Shown here: positions 33,022 through 41,582 of the stretch, in pieces
Numbering within the stretch: the first letter of the stretch is position 1
Layout: each line of letters opens with the position of its first letter
Source: CBDDIP01 sp965229005
GTDB taxonomy: Bacteria > Actinomycetota > Acidimicrobiia > Acidimicrobiales > Ilumatobacteraceae
DNA: 64,000 nucleotides
Assembly (NCBI GenBank): GCA_965229005.1
Contig: CBDDIP010000001.1
Span: forward strand, 1,240,001 to 1,304,000
Direction of reading: 5' to 3'
Notes under the pieces: model-generated
What the model saw: the letters and a program-made list of their open reading frames with translations, nothing else
What the model was told of the DNA's origin: nothing
The model's database searches: none
Position numbers and translations under genes: made by a program

Positions 33022-33177
33022 CGGCTGCAGCGTAACCCCGGACCCATCGCGCCAGCGGTGCTTCGGTTCGGGCGCGCGGAGGAGGGTGTTCATGAGGGTT
33101 CGCGGCGGGTATCGGCACGTTCGCGCCGCGACTTGAGGACTTCTTGAGAAATTTTCTGGAGGTACCCTCCGAAGCCG
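33022..33177. other. Divergent intergenic region with a possible 14-codon leader ORF
   Basis: The region separates the MoaD-like gene from the YgjP-type peptidase. On the plus strand GGAGGAGGG precedes ATG 33092, which opens a 14-codon frame (MRVRGGYRHVRAAT) ending at 33136. An AT-rich patch (33137-33155) follows, then TACCCT at 33163-33168, 9 bases before the peptidase GTG. The tiny frame may be chance. Confidence 0.25.
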
Positions 33178-33762
33178 GTGAGCGCCTACGAACAACTCGA
33201 CTTCGACAGCGTGGACGTCGGGCACGTCGGCGAGCCCGCTCGACCGGCTCAGCCGCCGTTCACCGTCGATGTCGTGCGCTCGGCGAAGCGACGCAAGTCG
33301 GTGGGTGCCCAGCTGCGCGGCGGCGTGCTGACCGTGACCGTGCCGTCGTGGATGAGCAAGGCCGAGGAGCGGCGATGGGCGGCCACGATGACCGATCGCT
33401 TCGCCCGGTCGATGAGCACCGAGCGGATCGACCTGCCGCAGCGGGCGAGCGCGCTGGCCCGCCGTCACCGGCTGACGGACGCCAGCGACATCCGTTGGGC
33501 GAGCGACATGACCGCCCGCTGGGGATCGTGCACGCCGACCACCGGCGAGATCCGGATCAGCGATCGCTTGGCGGCCTTCCCCGATTGGGTGCTCGACTAC
33601 GTGATCGTGCACGAGCTGGCGCACATCGAGGTGCCGAGTCACTCACCGGCCTTCTGGGCGCTGGTGCGCCGCTATCCGAAGGCCGAGCGGGCGATCGGCT
33701 TCCTGATCGCCAAGTCGGCCGACGGCGTCGACGAGCCGCCGGAACCTACGGCCGGCGACTGA
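33178..33762 (+). CDS. YgjP-type (DUF45) zinc metallopeptidase-like protein
   Basis: A 194-residue protein of the YgjP/WLM-like family. The zinc motif HELAH is at 145-149 with a third histidine near residue 155 (EVPSHSPAFW), and the family-typical RWGSCTPTTGEIRIS lies at 114-128. There is no signal peptide, so it is cytoplasmic. Substrates of the family are not well known. GTG 33178 lies 9 bases after TACCCT, suggesting a leaderless transcript. It is convergent with the large PilZ fusion gene. Confidence 0.88.
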   Translation: MSAYEQLDFDSVDVGHVGEPARPAQPPFTVDVVRSAKRRKSVGAQLRGGVLTVTVPSWMSKAEERRWAATMTDRFARSMSTERIDLPQRASALARRHRLTDASDIRWASDMTARWGSCTPTTGEIRISDRLAAFPDWVLDYVIVHELAHIEVPSHSPAFWALVRRYPKAERAIGFLIAKSADGVDEPPEPTAGD

Positions 33763-33779
33763 CGGTTGGCGAGTGATCG

Positions 33780-36731
33780 TCAGACGGTGCGACGGCGAGG
33801 ACGCACGACGCCGATGAGCACGCTGGCACCGAGCACGGCGGCCAGCGCCACCGCGAGGACGGCCAGGACGCCTGCGGGCGGTCCGTCGCTGCTGGACAGC
33901 TGGTCCGCGGCCGGCTCGGGCAGGACGCGGTCGGCGGGGCCGGCCGAGACGGAGGCACCCGCCCGCGGCGTCAGTCCGATCGCGACCTCGACCGTGGCAC
34001 CGTTGCCGTCGAGGGAGATCGCGCCGGTGCGGCCCGTCACCGGATCGGCGGCGTTGTCCCCGCTCCCGGTCACCCGGTAGCCGTTGGGCACGTTCGACAC
34101 GCCGAGCGAGTAGCTGCCGGCCGTGAGGTCGGGGAAGAGGACCTCGCCGGATGCGCTGGTCACCTGACGCACGGTCGTCAGGCCGTCGGCGCCGTAGAGC
34201 GACACGGTGACGCCCCCGATGCCGGTCTCGTTCGGATCGCGCACGCCGTCGCCGTCGCCGTCATCCCACACCTCGTTGCGCACGGTGGACGTCTGCGGAC
34301 GGGCGATCGGGTCGATGGGGACGACCGCGACCGGTTGGACCTCGCTGCGCTTTCCGCTGACGTCGATCGCTGTCGGACCTGCGGTCGGAGCGCCGGCGTC
34401 ATCGGCGACGGGCACGTACCCGGTGGGCGGATCGACGGTGAGCCAGCAGGCGTCGCCCTCGAGGTCGAGGAAGTAGCTGCCATCGGGAGCGGTCTCGGTG
34501 CTGACGGGCGGGCCGTACTCGTCATCTGCGGTTCCCCATGCGCCGTCGGATCCCGGCGCAACGCTGCACACGCCGACGACGACGGCGCCACCGACGCCCT
34601 CGGCCGAGGGTGCGCCGTCGGGGACCGGGATGCTCGACGCATCGGTTCCGGGAGTCGTCGACGGAACGGTGGCCGGGCTGGTCACATCGACGGTGATCGG
34701 GGCCATGGTGTCGGGGCTGGTGTCGGGGCTGGTGTCGGGGCTGGTGTCGGGCGGCGCGACCTCGATCACGGCGACCACGACGGTGCCGCGCACGAGGTGG
34801 CTGGCGGTGTCGGACGCGGCCGCGGCCGCGGGGATGGCGCTGGCGACGACGCCACCGACGGCGAGCAACGAGGCCAGGCGCAGCACGGGACGAGGGCCCT
34901 CGTAGTGGCCTTCGAGTGCGTAGTCGCTGAACTCGTGCACGCCGAGGATCGGCGCCGGCGCAGGCCGTCCGAGCTGGGTGCGAGCAGGCTCGACGATGCT
35001 GAACTCGACGAGGGCGGAGGCGATCGTGCTGTCGTGCGCACCGAACTCGACGCCGAGGCGGAACCCGCCGCCGAGGTCGTCGCGGACGTTGCGCACCGTC
35101 GCCGGCACGGACATCGACGTGCAGCCCGACGCCGAGCCGATCACCGTGTCGAGGACCATCGTCTCGCCGATCGCGACCGGCACGTCGGACACGACGCCGG
35201 CACCGAGGGGTGTGATGTCGACGATGAACGCACCGCGCCCGCCGAGCGACGCCGGGAACGACGAGATGATGCGGCGCGCACGCCGCAGCTGCGACGGACG
35301 AGCGAGCAGACGCAGCACGTCGAGCGAGACCGCAAGCATCCACAGCGCGACCAGCAGCAGCCCGATGAGCGACCGCTGCGGCAGGACGCCGAGCGTGTGC
35401 GTCCACTGGTCGCTGATGCCGCGCATGGCCACGACGGCGCTGAGCACCACGACCACGCCCGCCGGCGCGGCACCGTGCTGGAACGACGGCGCGTGGAGGA
35501 CCGGAGCCCGCCGCGGCGCCTCCGGATGACCGAGGCTGCGCCAGGACGGGCCCAGCGCGCGCAACGACCAGCGCGTGCGATCGCCCGGACGCAGGGTGCC
35601 GTTGCTCAACATCGCCAGGCCGACCACCGTGAGGACGAACCCGGGTGCCCAGAGCGAGAGGAGCGCGGTCACATCGGGGCGCATGGGCAGCTTGCCCGAC
35701 AGCAGCGCGCCGACGAGCAAGGCGACGAACAGGCCACGGCGGAACCCCGACAGCGGACGGATCGCGAAGGCAGCGAGCGCGACGCGTTGGCGAACGGACA
35801 GCGAGCTCCAACGGAACGCGCCGCCCGGGCCGACGAGCGACTCGCCCGCCGCGCGTGCGCAGCGGACGCGATGGTCGTGAATGGCCTCGCCGTCGTCGAT
35901 CGAGTGGCGAGCCACGAGCGCGATGCCGCTCGGTGCGGTGATGTGCCAGCCCGCGGCGAGGAGCTGGGTGCTGATCCGCCACGAGGATTCGACCGAGCTG
36001 ATCGGCGAGGGTTCGAGGTCGAGCTGGGCCAGCGCGCTGCGGCGCATGAGCGCTCCGCTCTCGCTGAGCACTGCCATGCCTCGCCGGCCGAGTGAGGGCA
36101 GCAGCGCGTCACGATCGAACGTGTCGTCGTGAACCGCGCCGTGCGTCGGGTCGCTGGACGCACCACCAACCGTGACGCATCGTGCCTGAGTCGCGGCGAC
36201 GGTCGCATCGCTGAGCTCACCGGCAAGCACGTCGAGCAGGTCGGGCGAAGCGACGTCGCCGGCCTCCAGGACGAGCACGGCCTCGCTCGAGCCGACGACT
36301 GCGATCAGCGAGCTGCCGTTGCGATCAGCCTCGTCGGTGGCGACGTAGAGGGTGGAGAACTCGTTCGCCAGCGCGGCGACGTCGGGCCGCGCCAGCAGGT
36401 CGACGATGATCAGGTCGCCGATGCCGGCGACGGTGCGTGCGGCGATCAACGAGGCGCGCACGTCGTGGACGGGCTGAGCGTCCACCCGGATGACCACGTC
36501 GACACCACCGGTCCATGTGTCTCGGCGCGCCAGTCGCGGGCGGCGCCACAGCGCCCACGTCAGCAGCGCAGCGGCACCCACACCGACCGTCTCGAGCACG
36601 AGCAGCGGCACGCCCAGCCACCACGGTGCGCCCGGCAACGAAGCGACGGCGCGCCACACGAGGTAGCCCACGGAGCTGAGGAGCCCCGCGACCGTGACCG
36701 CTCGCGCTGCGTTGTGCGCCCACTTGTTCAT
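33780..36731 (-). CDS. Membrane fusion: degenerate GT2-like domain, PilZ-like domain, SdrD-B-like repeat
   Basis: A 983-residue multi-domain membrane protein. Two N-terminal helices (about 9-30, 38-60) precede a region laid out like a family 2 glycosyltransferase (VIRVDAQPVHDVRASLIAAR, VLVLEAGDVASPDLL), but the usual QxxRW motif is not evident. After several membrane segments, a PilZ-like domain (about 480-580) has LRRARR as RxxxR and DITPLG as the D-x-S/T-x-x-G motif that binds c-di-GMP. Beyond it come a PDTSPDTSPDT linker (about 660), an SdrD-B-like module (VWDDGDGDGVRDPNETG near 820) and a C-terminal helix with RPRRR. Fusing a cellulose-synthase-like core to an external adhesin module is unusual. 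ATG 36731 is uncertain. Confidence 0.75.
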   Translation of the reverse strand: MNKWAHNAARAVTVAGLLSSVGYLVWRAVASLPGAPWWLGVPLLVLETVGVGAAALLTWALWRRPRLARRDTWTGGVDVVIRVDAQPVHDVRASLIAARTVAGIGDLIIVDLLARPDVAALANEFSTLYVATDEADRNGSSLIAVVGSSEAVLVLEAGDVASPDLLDVLAGELSDATVAATQARCVTVGGASSDPTHGAVHDDTFDRDALLPSLGRRGMAVLSESGALMRRSALAQLDLEPSPISSVESSWRISTQLLAAGWHITAPSGIALVARHSIDDGEAIHDHRVRCARAAGESLVGPGGAFRWSSLSVRQRVALAAFAIRPLSGFRRGLFVALLVGALLSGKLPMRPDVTALLSLWAPGFVLTVVGLAMLSNGTLRPGDRTRWSLRALGPSWRSLGHPEAPRRAPVLHAPSFQHGAAPAGVVVVLSAVVAMRGISDQWTHTLGVLPQRSLIGLLLVALWMLAVSLDVLRLLARPSQLRRARRIISSFPASLGGRGAFIVDITPLGAGVVSDVPVAIGETMVLDTVIGSASGCTSMSVPATVRNVRDDLGGGFRLGVEFGAHDSTIASALVEFSIVEPARTQLGRPAPAPILGVHEFSDYALEGHYEGPRPVLRLASLLAVGGVVASAIPAAAAASDTASHLVRGTVVVAVIEVAPPDTSPDTSPDTSPDTMAPITVDVTSPATVPSTTPGTDASSIPVPDGAPSAEGVGGAVVVGVCSVAPGSDGAWGTADDEYGPPVSTETAPDGSYFLDLEGDACWLTVDPPTGYVPVADDAGAPTAGPTAIDVSGKRSEVQPVAVVPIDPIARPQTSTVRNEVWDDGDGDGVRDPNETGIGGVTVSLYGADGLTTVRQVTSASGEVLFPDLTAGSYSLGVSNVPNGYRVTGSGDNAADPVTGRTGAISLDGNGATVEVAIGLTPRAGASVSAGPADRVLPEPAADQLSSSDGPPAGVLAVLAVALAAVLGASVLIGVVRPRRRTV

Positions 36732-36923
36732 GCTGTCCGAACCGCCTGCTTCGTCGTGCTCCGGCCGTGCTGAGTGGCGGCCGCTCGATGGGTTCATCGG
36801 CACCCGGCGTGTGGAACTTGAACCGCCCTTGCCACTCCGCACCACGCAGCGTCACCGAACCTCACAGCGGACACGCGAGCCGCCAGGGGTGTCTCGATGC
36901 CTGCCCGCTAGCCTTGCCGCCTC

Positions 36924-37838
36924 GTGGGCACCAACAAGCGTGAACGTCAGAAGGCCAACCGCCAGCTCCGGCTGGAGGAGCTCGCCAAGCAGGCTCGCCG
37001 CAACCGGTCGCGTCGATACGCGTTCATCGTCGGCGGCATCGTCGTCGGCGTGATCGCCCTGATCGGCGTCATCCAGCTGTTCACCGACGACAGCACCACG
37101 ACGGCCGACACCACGACCACCGCGGTCACGACCACGGTGCCCGGCCCAACCACCACGGCGGCACCGCTCCCCGACTTCGTGTACGGCACCGGCGACTGCG
37201 CCCCGGACGACGGCGCCGATCAGAAGGGCCCGTTCGCTGCGGCGCCCAAGCTCTGCATCGACCCGACCAAGACCTACACGGCCACGTTCATCACCACCGA
37301 GGGCACCATCGAGGTCGCGCTGGACGCCGCCGACCTGCCCGGCACGGTGAACAACTTCGTCAACCTGAGCCGGTTCGGCTACTACAACGATTCCAAGATC
37401 TTCCGCGCCGATCCGTCGCTCGACATCATCCAGGGTGGCGGGTTGACCAACACCGACAGCCCCGGCTACACGATCCCCGACGAGGCCAACGGGTTCACCT
37501 ACCAGGAGGGCGACCTGGTGATGGCTCGGACGGGTCAGGCCGACAGCGCCGGCGCCCAGTTCTTCTTCGTCGGTGGGCCCAACGGGGCGAACCTCGACAA
37601 CCAGGGCACGTACGTCACGTTCGGACACGTCACCAAGGGCATCGAGGTGGTCAAGGCCATCCTCGGCCTCGCCGGCGCCGACGGGCAGACGCCCACGCGC
37701 GACGTCACCGTCACGTCGATCACGATCACCGAGTCCGACACGCCCACCGACTCGACCACGACGTCGAGCTCGGGCGTCCCGACGTCGGACTCCGCGCCGG
37801 CTGCCACCACCCCCGACACCGTCACCGCCACCAGCTGA
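36924..37838 (+). CDS. Membrane-anchored cyclophilin-type peptidyl-prolyl isomerase
   Basis: A 304-residue protein with a basic cytoplasmic N-terminus, one transmembrane helix (about 33-52), a Thr-rich linker and an extracytoplasmic cyclophilin domain (about 118-262: TFITTEGTIEVAL, DIIQGGG, GAQFFFVGG, TFGHVTKGIEVV). The domain should assist folding of exported proteins. The catalytic FHR motif reads FRAD (160-163), so the key arginine is missing or shifted and activity may be weak. The tail is Ser/Thr-rich. GTG 36924 lies 9 bases after TAGCCT. Similar anchored cyclophilins occur in other actinobacteria. Confidence 0.88.
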   Translation: MGTNKRERQKANRQLRLEELAKQARRNRSRRYAFIVGGIVVGVIALIGVIQLFTDDSTTTADTTTTAVTTTVPGPTTTAAPLPDFVYGTGDCAPDDGADQKGPFAAAPKLCIDPTKTYTATFITTEGTIEVALDAADLPGTVNNFVNLSRFGYYNDSKIFRADPSLDIIQGGGLTNTDSPGYTIPDEANGFTYQEGDLVMARTGQADSAGAQFFFVGGPNGANLDNQGTYVTFGHVTKGIEVVKAILGLAGADGQTPTRDVTVTSITITESDTPTDSTTTSSSGVPTSDSAPAATTPDTVTATS

Positions 37839-37872
37839 CGCCACCGCCAGCTGACGACCGGCCGCTGCCGGT

Positions 37873-38499
37873 TCAGGTCGGGAGATCGCCGTGGATCTCG
37901 GGGGTGCCCTCGATGGTCCAGGCGCCGTCGGCGCGCACGAGTGCGGAGCCGGTGGGCAGCGCGACGAGCGTCGTGTTGGCCAGGGCACGCGTGCGGTGGA
38001 AGCGCTCTGGCGACCACTTCTCGGATTCCGTGGCCAGCGCCAGCCCGGTGACCATCCCGAGACCGAGCGTCATCGCCCCGCCGCGAGGATCGACCATCGG
38101 ATCGCACAGGGCAGCGGCGCTGCCGGCGCACGCGGCGATGAGACCACCGTTGGCGAGGACCTCGCCGAAGGCGTCCCACAGCGGCGTGTCCTTCAGCACC
38201 GAGCGCAGGTGCAGCGGCTGATCGCCGACGAGGTAGACGGCGCGATGCCTGCGAATGACGCTGGCAGCCGACACCTCCAGGGCCTCACCACGGCGCATCA
38301 CCATCAACGCCTCGACCTCCACACCGAGCCGCTCGGCCCACGTCATCGACGCGGCCACGAGCCGCTCCGGGTGCTCGAACGCATCGGCCGTCGGCAGCAC
38401 GACCACGCTGCTCGCTCCCACCGCCGCCAGCAACCGTCCGTCGAGCTCGTCGTTGGCGGTGAAGGGGCCGCCACCCTGCAGTGCGATCGTTCCGGTCAT
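37873..38499 (-). CDS. Peptidase S51/cyanophycinase-like protein
   Basis: A 208-residue protein of the class I glutamine-amidotransferase-like fold that includes dipeptidase E and cyanophycinase. The opening GTIALQGGGPFTANDELD and AACAGSAAALCDPMVDPRGG fit that group, with the likely nucleophile serine in AGSAAA, a variant of the usual GxSAGA. Activity is therefore uncertain. ATG 38499 lies 8 bases after TACGCT (complement 38508-38513). It is convergent with the cyclophilin and stands next to a phosphatase gene on the same strand. Confidence 0.72.
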   Translation of the reverse strand: MTGTIALQGGGPFTANDELDGRLLAAVGASSVVVLPTADAFEHPERLVAASMTWAERLGVEVEALMVMRRGEALEVSAASVIRRHRAVYLVGDQPLHLRSVLKDTPLWDAFGEVLANGGLIAACAGSAAALCDPMVDPRGGAMTLGLGMVTGLALATESEKWSPERFHRTRALANTTLVALPTGSALVRADGAWTIEGTPEIHGDLPT

Positions 38500-38542
38500 C
38501 GTCGCCGAGCGTAGGCGAGCGACCAGCCGCGGGTGAGGCCCG

Positions 38543-39313
38543 TCAGTCGACGAGCAGTGCGTCCGCCAGCTTGGCCAACGTCTCGGCCGGCACGCCGATG
38601 CTGAGCACGTACTCGGCCACGCTGCCGTGCGCATCGGTGAGCTGCGCCAGCAGGCCGCGCATCGCTTCCGGGCGAGCGGCGAAGAAGGCCGACGGCACGT
38701 CCTTCATCCGTTCCGACGCCTCCGGGAAGTTCACCTCGGACCACGCGCGCATGCGCGCCATGCCCGCCTCGGTGAGGGCGTAGTCGGCGACGATGTCCTC
38801 GTGGGCCACGCCCAGCGAACCGAGGATCAAGGCAGCCAGGATGCCGGTGCGGTCCTTGCCGGCGGCGCAGTGGAACACGGCGGGCATCGCACCGGGCTCG
38901 GCCAGGCGGCAGATGGCCTCACCGAAGCGGTCGCGGCCCTGGGCGAGCATGTCGTGGTACGCCCACAGCAGGAACTCGGCGTCGTCGTCGAACACGGGCA
39001 GGTCGATCTCGGCCCACATCACGTCGATCACCGAGAGGTGGTGGTAGTCGACCGGGTGCTGCTCGTGCGGGAACCGACCGCGCTCGTCGATCTCGGTGGC
39101 GGTGCGCAGGTCGATGACGGTGCGCAGACCGAGCGGCCGGAGCACCTCGAGGTCGGCCGACGTCAGCCGCTGCAGCCCGTCGGCGCGGTACAGCGCACGC
39201 CAGCGGGTGGTGCGCCCGTCCTTGGTGGGGTAACCACCGAGGTCGCGGAAGTTGTGCACGGCCTCGAGGGCGACCAGCCGGTCCGGATGATCTGCAGCAG
39301 TCGACACGCTCAC
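38543..39313 (-). CDS. Tyrosine/serine protein phosphatase family protein
   Basis: A 256-residue phosphatase of the Y_phosphatase3 type. The P-loop is HCAAGKDRTG with Cys149 and Arg155, and FRDLGGYPTKDG near the N-terminus plus TVIDLRTATEID are family blocks. The extra lysine in the P-loop resembles MptpB-like lipid/protein phosphatases. GTG 39313 is used; it begins the domain at the usual place, although a GTG two codons later is equally possible. It has no signal peptide, so it acts inside the cell or is released by another route. The neighbouring asd gene is separated by 205 bases holding a repeat. Confidence 0.87.
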   Translation of the reverse strand: MSVSTAADHPDRLVALEAVHNFRDLGGYPTKDGRTTRWRALYRADGLQRLTSADLEVLRPLGLRTVIDLRTATEIDERGRFPHEQHPVDYHHLSVIDVMWAEIDLPVFDDDAEFLLWAYHDMLAQGRDRFGEAICRLAEPGAMPAVFHCAAGKDRTGILAALILGSLGVAHEDIVADYALTEAGMARMRAWSEVNFPEASERMKDVPSAFFAARPEAMRGLLAQLTDAHGSVAEYVLSIGVPAETLAKLADALLVD

Positions 39314-39391
39314 GAGCTCACCGTACCGAGGCCATCCGACACCGACACAGACCGTCGGTGAACGCACGGTGAACCGCCCTGTGACTTCCGT

Positions 39392-39564
39392 TTCAGCGAA
39401 CCAGGAGCTCGGCGATCTGCACGGCGTTGAGTGCCGCGCTGTTCACTCTTCAGGTTCAGCGAACCAGGACCTCGGCGATCTGCACGGCGTTGAGCGCCGC
39501 GCTGCTCACTCTTCAGGTTCAGCGAACCAGGAGCTCGGCGATCTGCACGGCGTTGAGTGCCGCG
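39392..39564 (-). repeat. 63-bp tandem repeat copied from the 3' end of asd
   Basis: Units start at 39392, 39455 and 39518; the third overlaps the end of asd itself. Each unit holds the last 14 codons of asd with the TGA stop, plus a linker. The 63-base period keeps the asd frame, and each downstream copy can be read as a 17-codon frame from a GTG (ending LNAVQIAE-L/V-LVR). The middle copy differs at three positions. This is a tandem triplication of a gene end just past its stop. Confidence 0.9.
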
Positions 39565-40541
39565 CCCTTGCGCAAATTGTCGTTGCTGACGAACAGGACG
39601 AGGCCGCGGCCGCCGTCGACCGAGCTGTCCTGGCGGATGCGACCGACGAACGCGGGGTCCTGCCCGGCGGCGTCGAGCGGCGTGGGTACGTCGTTGACGA
39701 CCACACCGGGTGCCGACGACAGCAGCTCGATCGCCCGGGCGACGCTGATCGCCCGCTCGAACTCGAGGTTCAGGCTCAGCGAGTGGCCGGTGTACACCGG
39801 CACGCGCACGCACGTGCCACTGACCCGCAGGCCGGGGATGCCCAGGATCTTGCGCGTCTCGTTGCGCAGCTTCTGCTCCTCGTCGGTCTCGAACGAGTCG
39901 TCGTCGACGTACTTGCCGGCGTAGGGCAGCACGTTGAAGGCGATCGGCTTGACGTACTTCGACGGAGCAGGGAAGGCAACGGCGGCGCCGTCGTGGACCA
40001 GCTCGCGGGCACGATCCACCACCTCACGGGCCTGCTTGTCGAGCTCGTCGACACCCGCGGACCCGCTGCCGCTGACGGCCTGGTAGGTGCTGGCCACCAT
40101 GCGGACGAGACCGGCCTCGTCGTGCAGCGGCTTGAGGACCGGCATGCCGGCCATCGTCGTGCAGTTCGGGTTGGCGATGATGCCCTTTCGAGCGTTGGCG
40201 ATCTCGCCGGGGTTGACCTCGCTGACGATCAGCGGCACGTCGGGGTCCATGCGCCACGCCGACGAGTTGTCGATCACGGTGACACCGGCGGCGGCGAACT
40301 TCGGGGCGAGCTCGCGCGACCCGGTGGCGCCGGCGGAGAACAGGGCGATGTCGAGGCCCGACGGGTCGGCCAGCGCGGCGTCCTCGACGGTGATCTCGTG
40401 ATCGCCCCACGGCAGGGTGGTGCCCGCCGAACGGGCGGAGGCGAAGTAGCGGATCTCTGACACTGGGAAGTTGCGCTCCGCGAGGATGGAGCGCATCACT
40501 GTGCCCACCTGGCCGGTCGCACCGACGACACCGATTCTCAT
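39519..40541 (-). CDS. asd: Aspartate-semialdehyde dehydrogenase
   Basis: A 340-residue enzyme that reduces aspartyl phosphate to aspartate semialdehyde for lysine, threonine, methionine and diaminopimelate synthesis. The NADP-binding GATGQVGTVM is at residues 8-17, the catalytic cysteine is in IIANPNCTTMAG, and SGSGSAGVDEL and RVPVYTGHSLSLNLEF follow. The ATG 40541 comes 7 bases after TAGCCT (complement 40549-40554). Unlike in many actinobacteria it is not next to lysC, which lies 13 kb away. Its 3' end is repeated twice downstream, beyond the stop. Confidence 0.96.
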   Translation of the reverse strand: MRIGVVGATGQVGTVMRSILAERNFPVSEIRYFASARSAGTTLPWGDHEITVEDAALADPSGLDIALFSAGATGSRELAPKFAAAGVTVIDNSSAWRMDPDVPLIVSEVNPGEIANARKGIIANPNCTTMAGMPVLKPLHDEAGLVRMVASTYQAVSGSGSAGVDELDKQAREVVDRARELVHDGAAVAFPAPSKYVKPIAFNVLPYAGKYVDDDSFETDEEQKLRNETRKILGIPGLRVSGTCVRVPVYTGHSLSLNLEFERAISVARAIELLSSAPGVVVNDVPTPLDAAGQDPAFVGRIRQDSSVDGGRGLVLFVSNDNLRKGAALNAVQIAELLVR

Positions 40542-40613
40542 GGCGAGCAGGCTAACGCCGGGGTGCGTTCAGCGACCCGGAAATACCGCTCCACCTGGCC
40601 TGCTGTCCGAGCA

Positions 40614-41537
40614 TCAACGTTCCGACAGACGTTCCCAGAGCGCTTCCGCCTCGGCAGATCGAGGACGATCGGCCGCCCGCAACAGCGTCACCGAGACCAT
40701 CAGCTCGGGCTGCAGCGGGACGACCACGACCCGCTCGTCGGCGAGCACAGCGACGTCGCGGTGCAGCGGGGCCACGCCGACGCCTTCGGCCACCATGCGC
40801 AGCGCGATGTCGACGTCCTCCGCAGACGACGTGGCAGGGCGCACCGCCAGACCGGCTGCGATGTCGTCGACCAATCGAGCGCTCAACGCCGATTGCACGA
40901 CGATCACCGCCTGCCCGACCAGTTCGGCGAACCCGACGTGGTCCCGACCAGCAAGTTCGTGACCAGCCGGGCAGAACAGCACCACCGGGCTGCGCGAGAG
41001 CTCGATCTCCTCGATGTGATCGGGCGCCGCATCGCCGGTGGCACGGGCGCCGAAGCCGACGTCGAGGCTGCCGCGAAGGAGCTGCTCGATCACTCGGCTG
41101 GTGTCGGCCGCCGCGACCTCGACCACCAGATCCGGCACCTGCTCGCGCACCGCGGCGAGCACTCGGGGCAAGAGGTGGCGGATGCCCAGTCGGTGCCCGC
41201 CGACTCGGACCGGTACCGGGTGGTGACCGACGAACGCCGACACGAATCGTTTGATGGCCGTTTCGGATTCGACGAACGCAGCGAGGCTCGGCAGCATCTG
41301 AACGCCTTCCGGCGTGAGCTTCGTGGCCGCGCCGCTGCCACGCTCGAACAGCCGCACGCCGAGCAGCTTCTCGAGCCGGCGCACGTGCGCGGACAGCACG
41401 GGCTGGCCGATGCCGGTGGCGATCGACGCCTGACGAAACGAACCGGCCTCGGCGACGGCGAGGGCGCACTCGGCCTGAATGGGGGTGATCAACGTTGCTC
41501 CGCTCTCCGTCGGAGGAACAGACGCCACCACGCCCAT
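40614..41537 (-). CDS. LysR-family transcriptional regulator
   Basis: A 307-residue LysR-type regulator. The N-terminal winged helix spans about residues 18-76 (GSFRQASIATGIGQPVLSAHV, RLEKLLGVRLFERG), with a periplasmic-binding-like effector domain after residue 100. Its target is unclear: the adjacent genes are asd (upstream in position, own promoter) and a MerR gene on the same strand. The start ATG 41537 is taken; a nearby GTG is an alternative. The effector is unknown. Confidence 0.88.
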   Translation of the reverse strand: MGVVASVPPTESGATLITPIQAECALAVAEAGSFRQASIATGIGQPVLSAHVRRLEKLLGVRLFERGSGAATKLTPEGVQMLPSLAAFVESETAIKRFVSAFVGHHPVPVRVGGHRLGIRHLLPRVLAAVREQVPDLVVEVAAADTSRVIEQLLRGSLDVGFGARATGDAAPDHIEEIELSRSPVVLFCPAGHELAGRDHVGFAELVGQAVIVVQSALSARLVDDIAAGLAVRPATSSAEDVDIALRMVAEGVGVAPLHRDVAVLADERVVVVPLQPELMVSVTLLRAADRPRSAEAEALWERLSER

Positions 41538-41582
41538 CCGATGACGCCCCGTGTTCGTGCGGCGCGTGGCAAGTGCCCGGGA

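Noticed and set aside
32219..33136. Plus-strand frame opposite the RsiG-like and MoaD-like genes
   Set aside because: The minus-strand genes have ribosome sites, start/stop overlaps and motifs; the plus-strand product has shadow composition. Only its last 14 codons are kept as a weak leader candidate.
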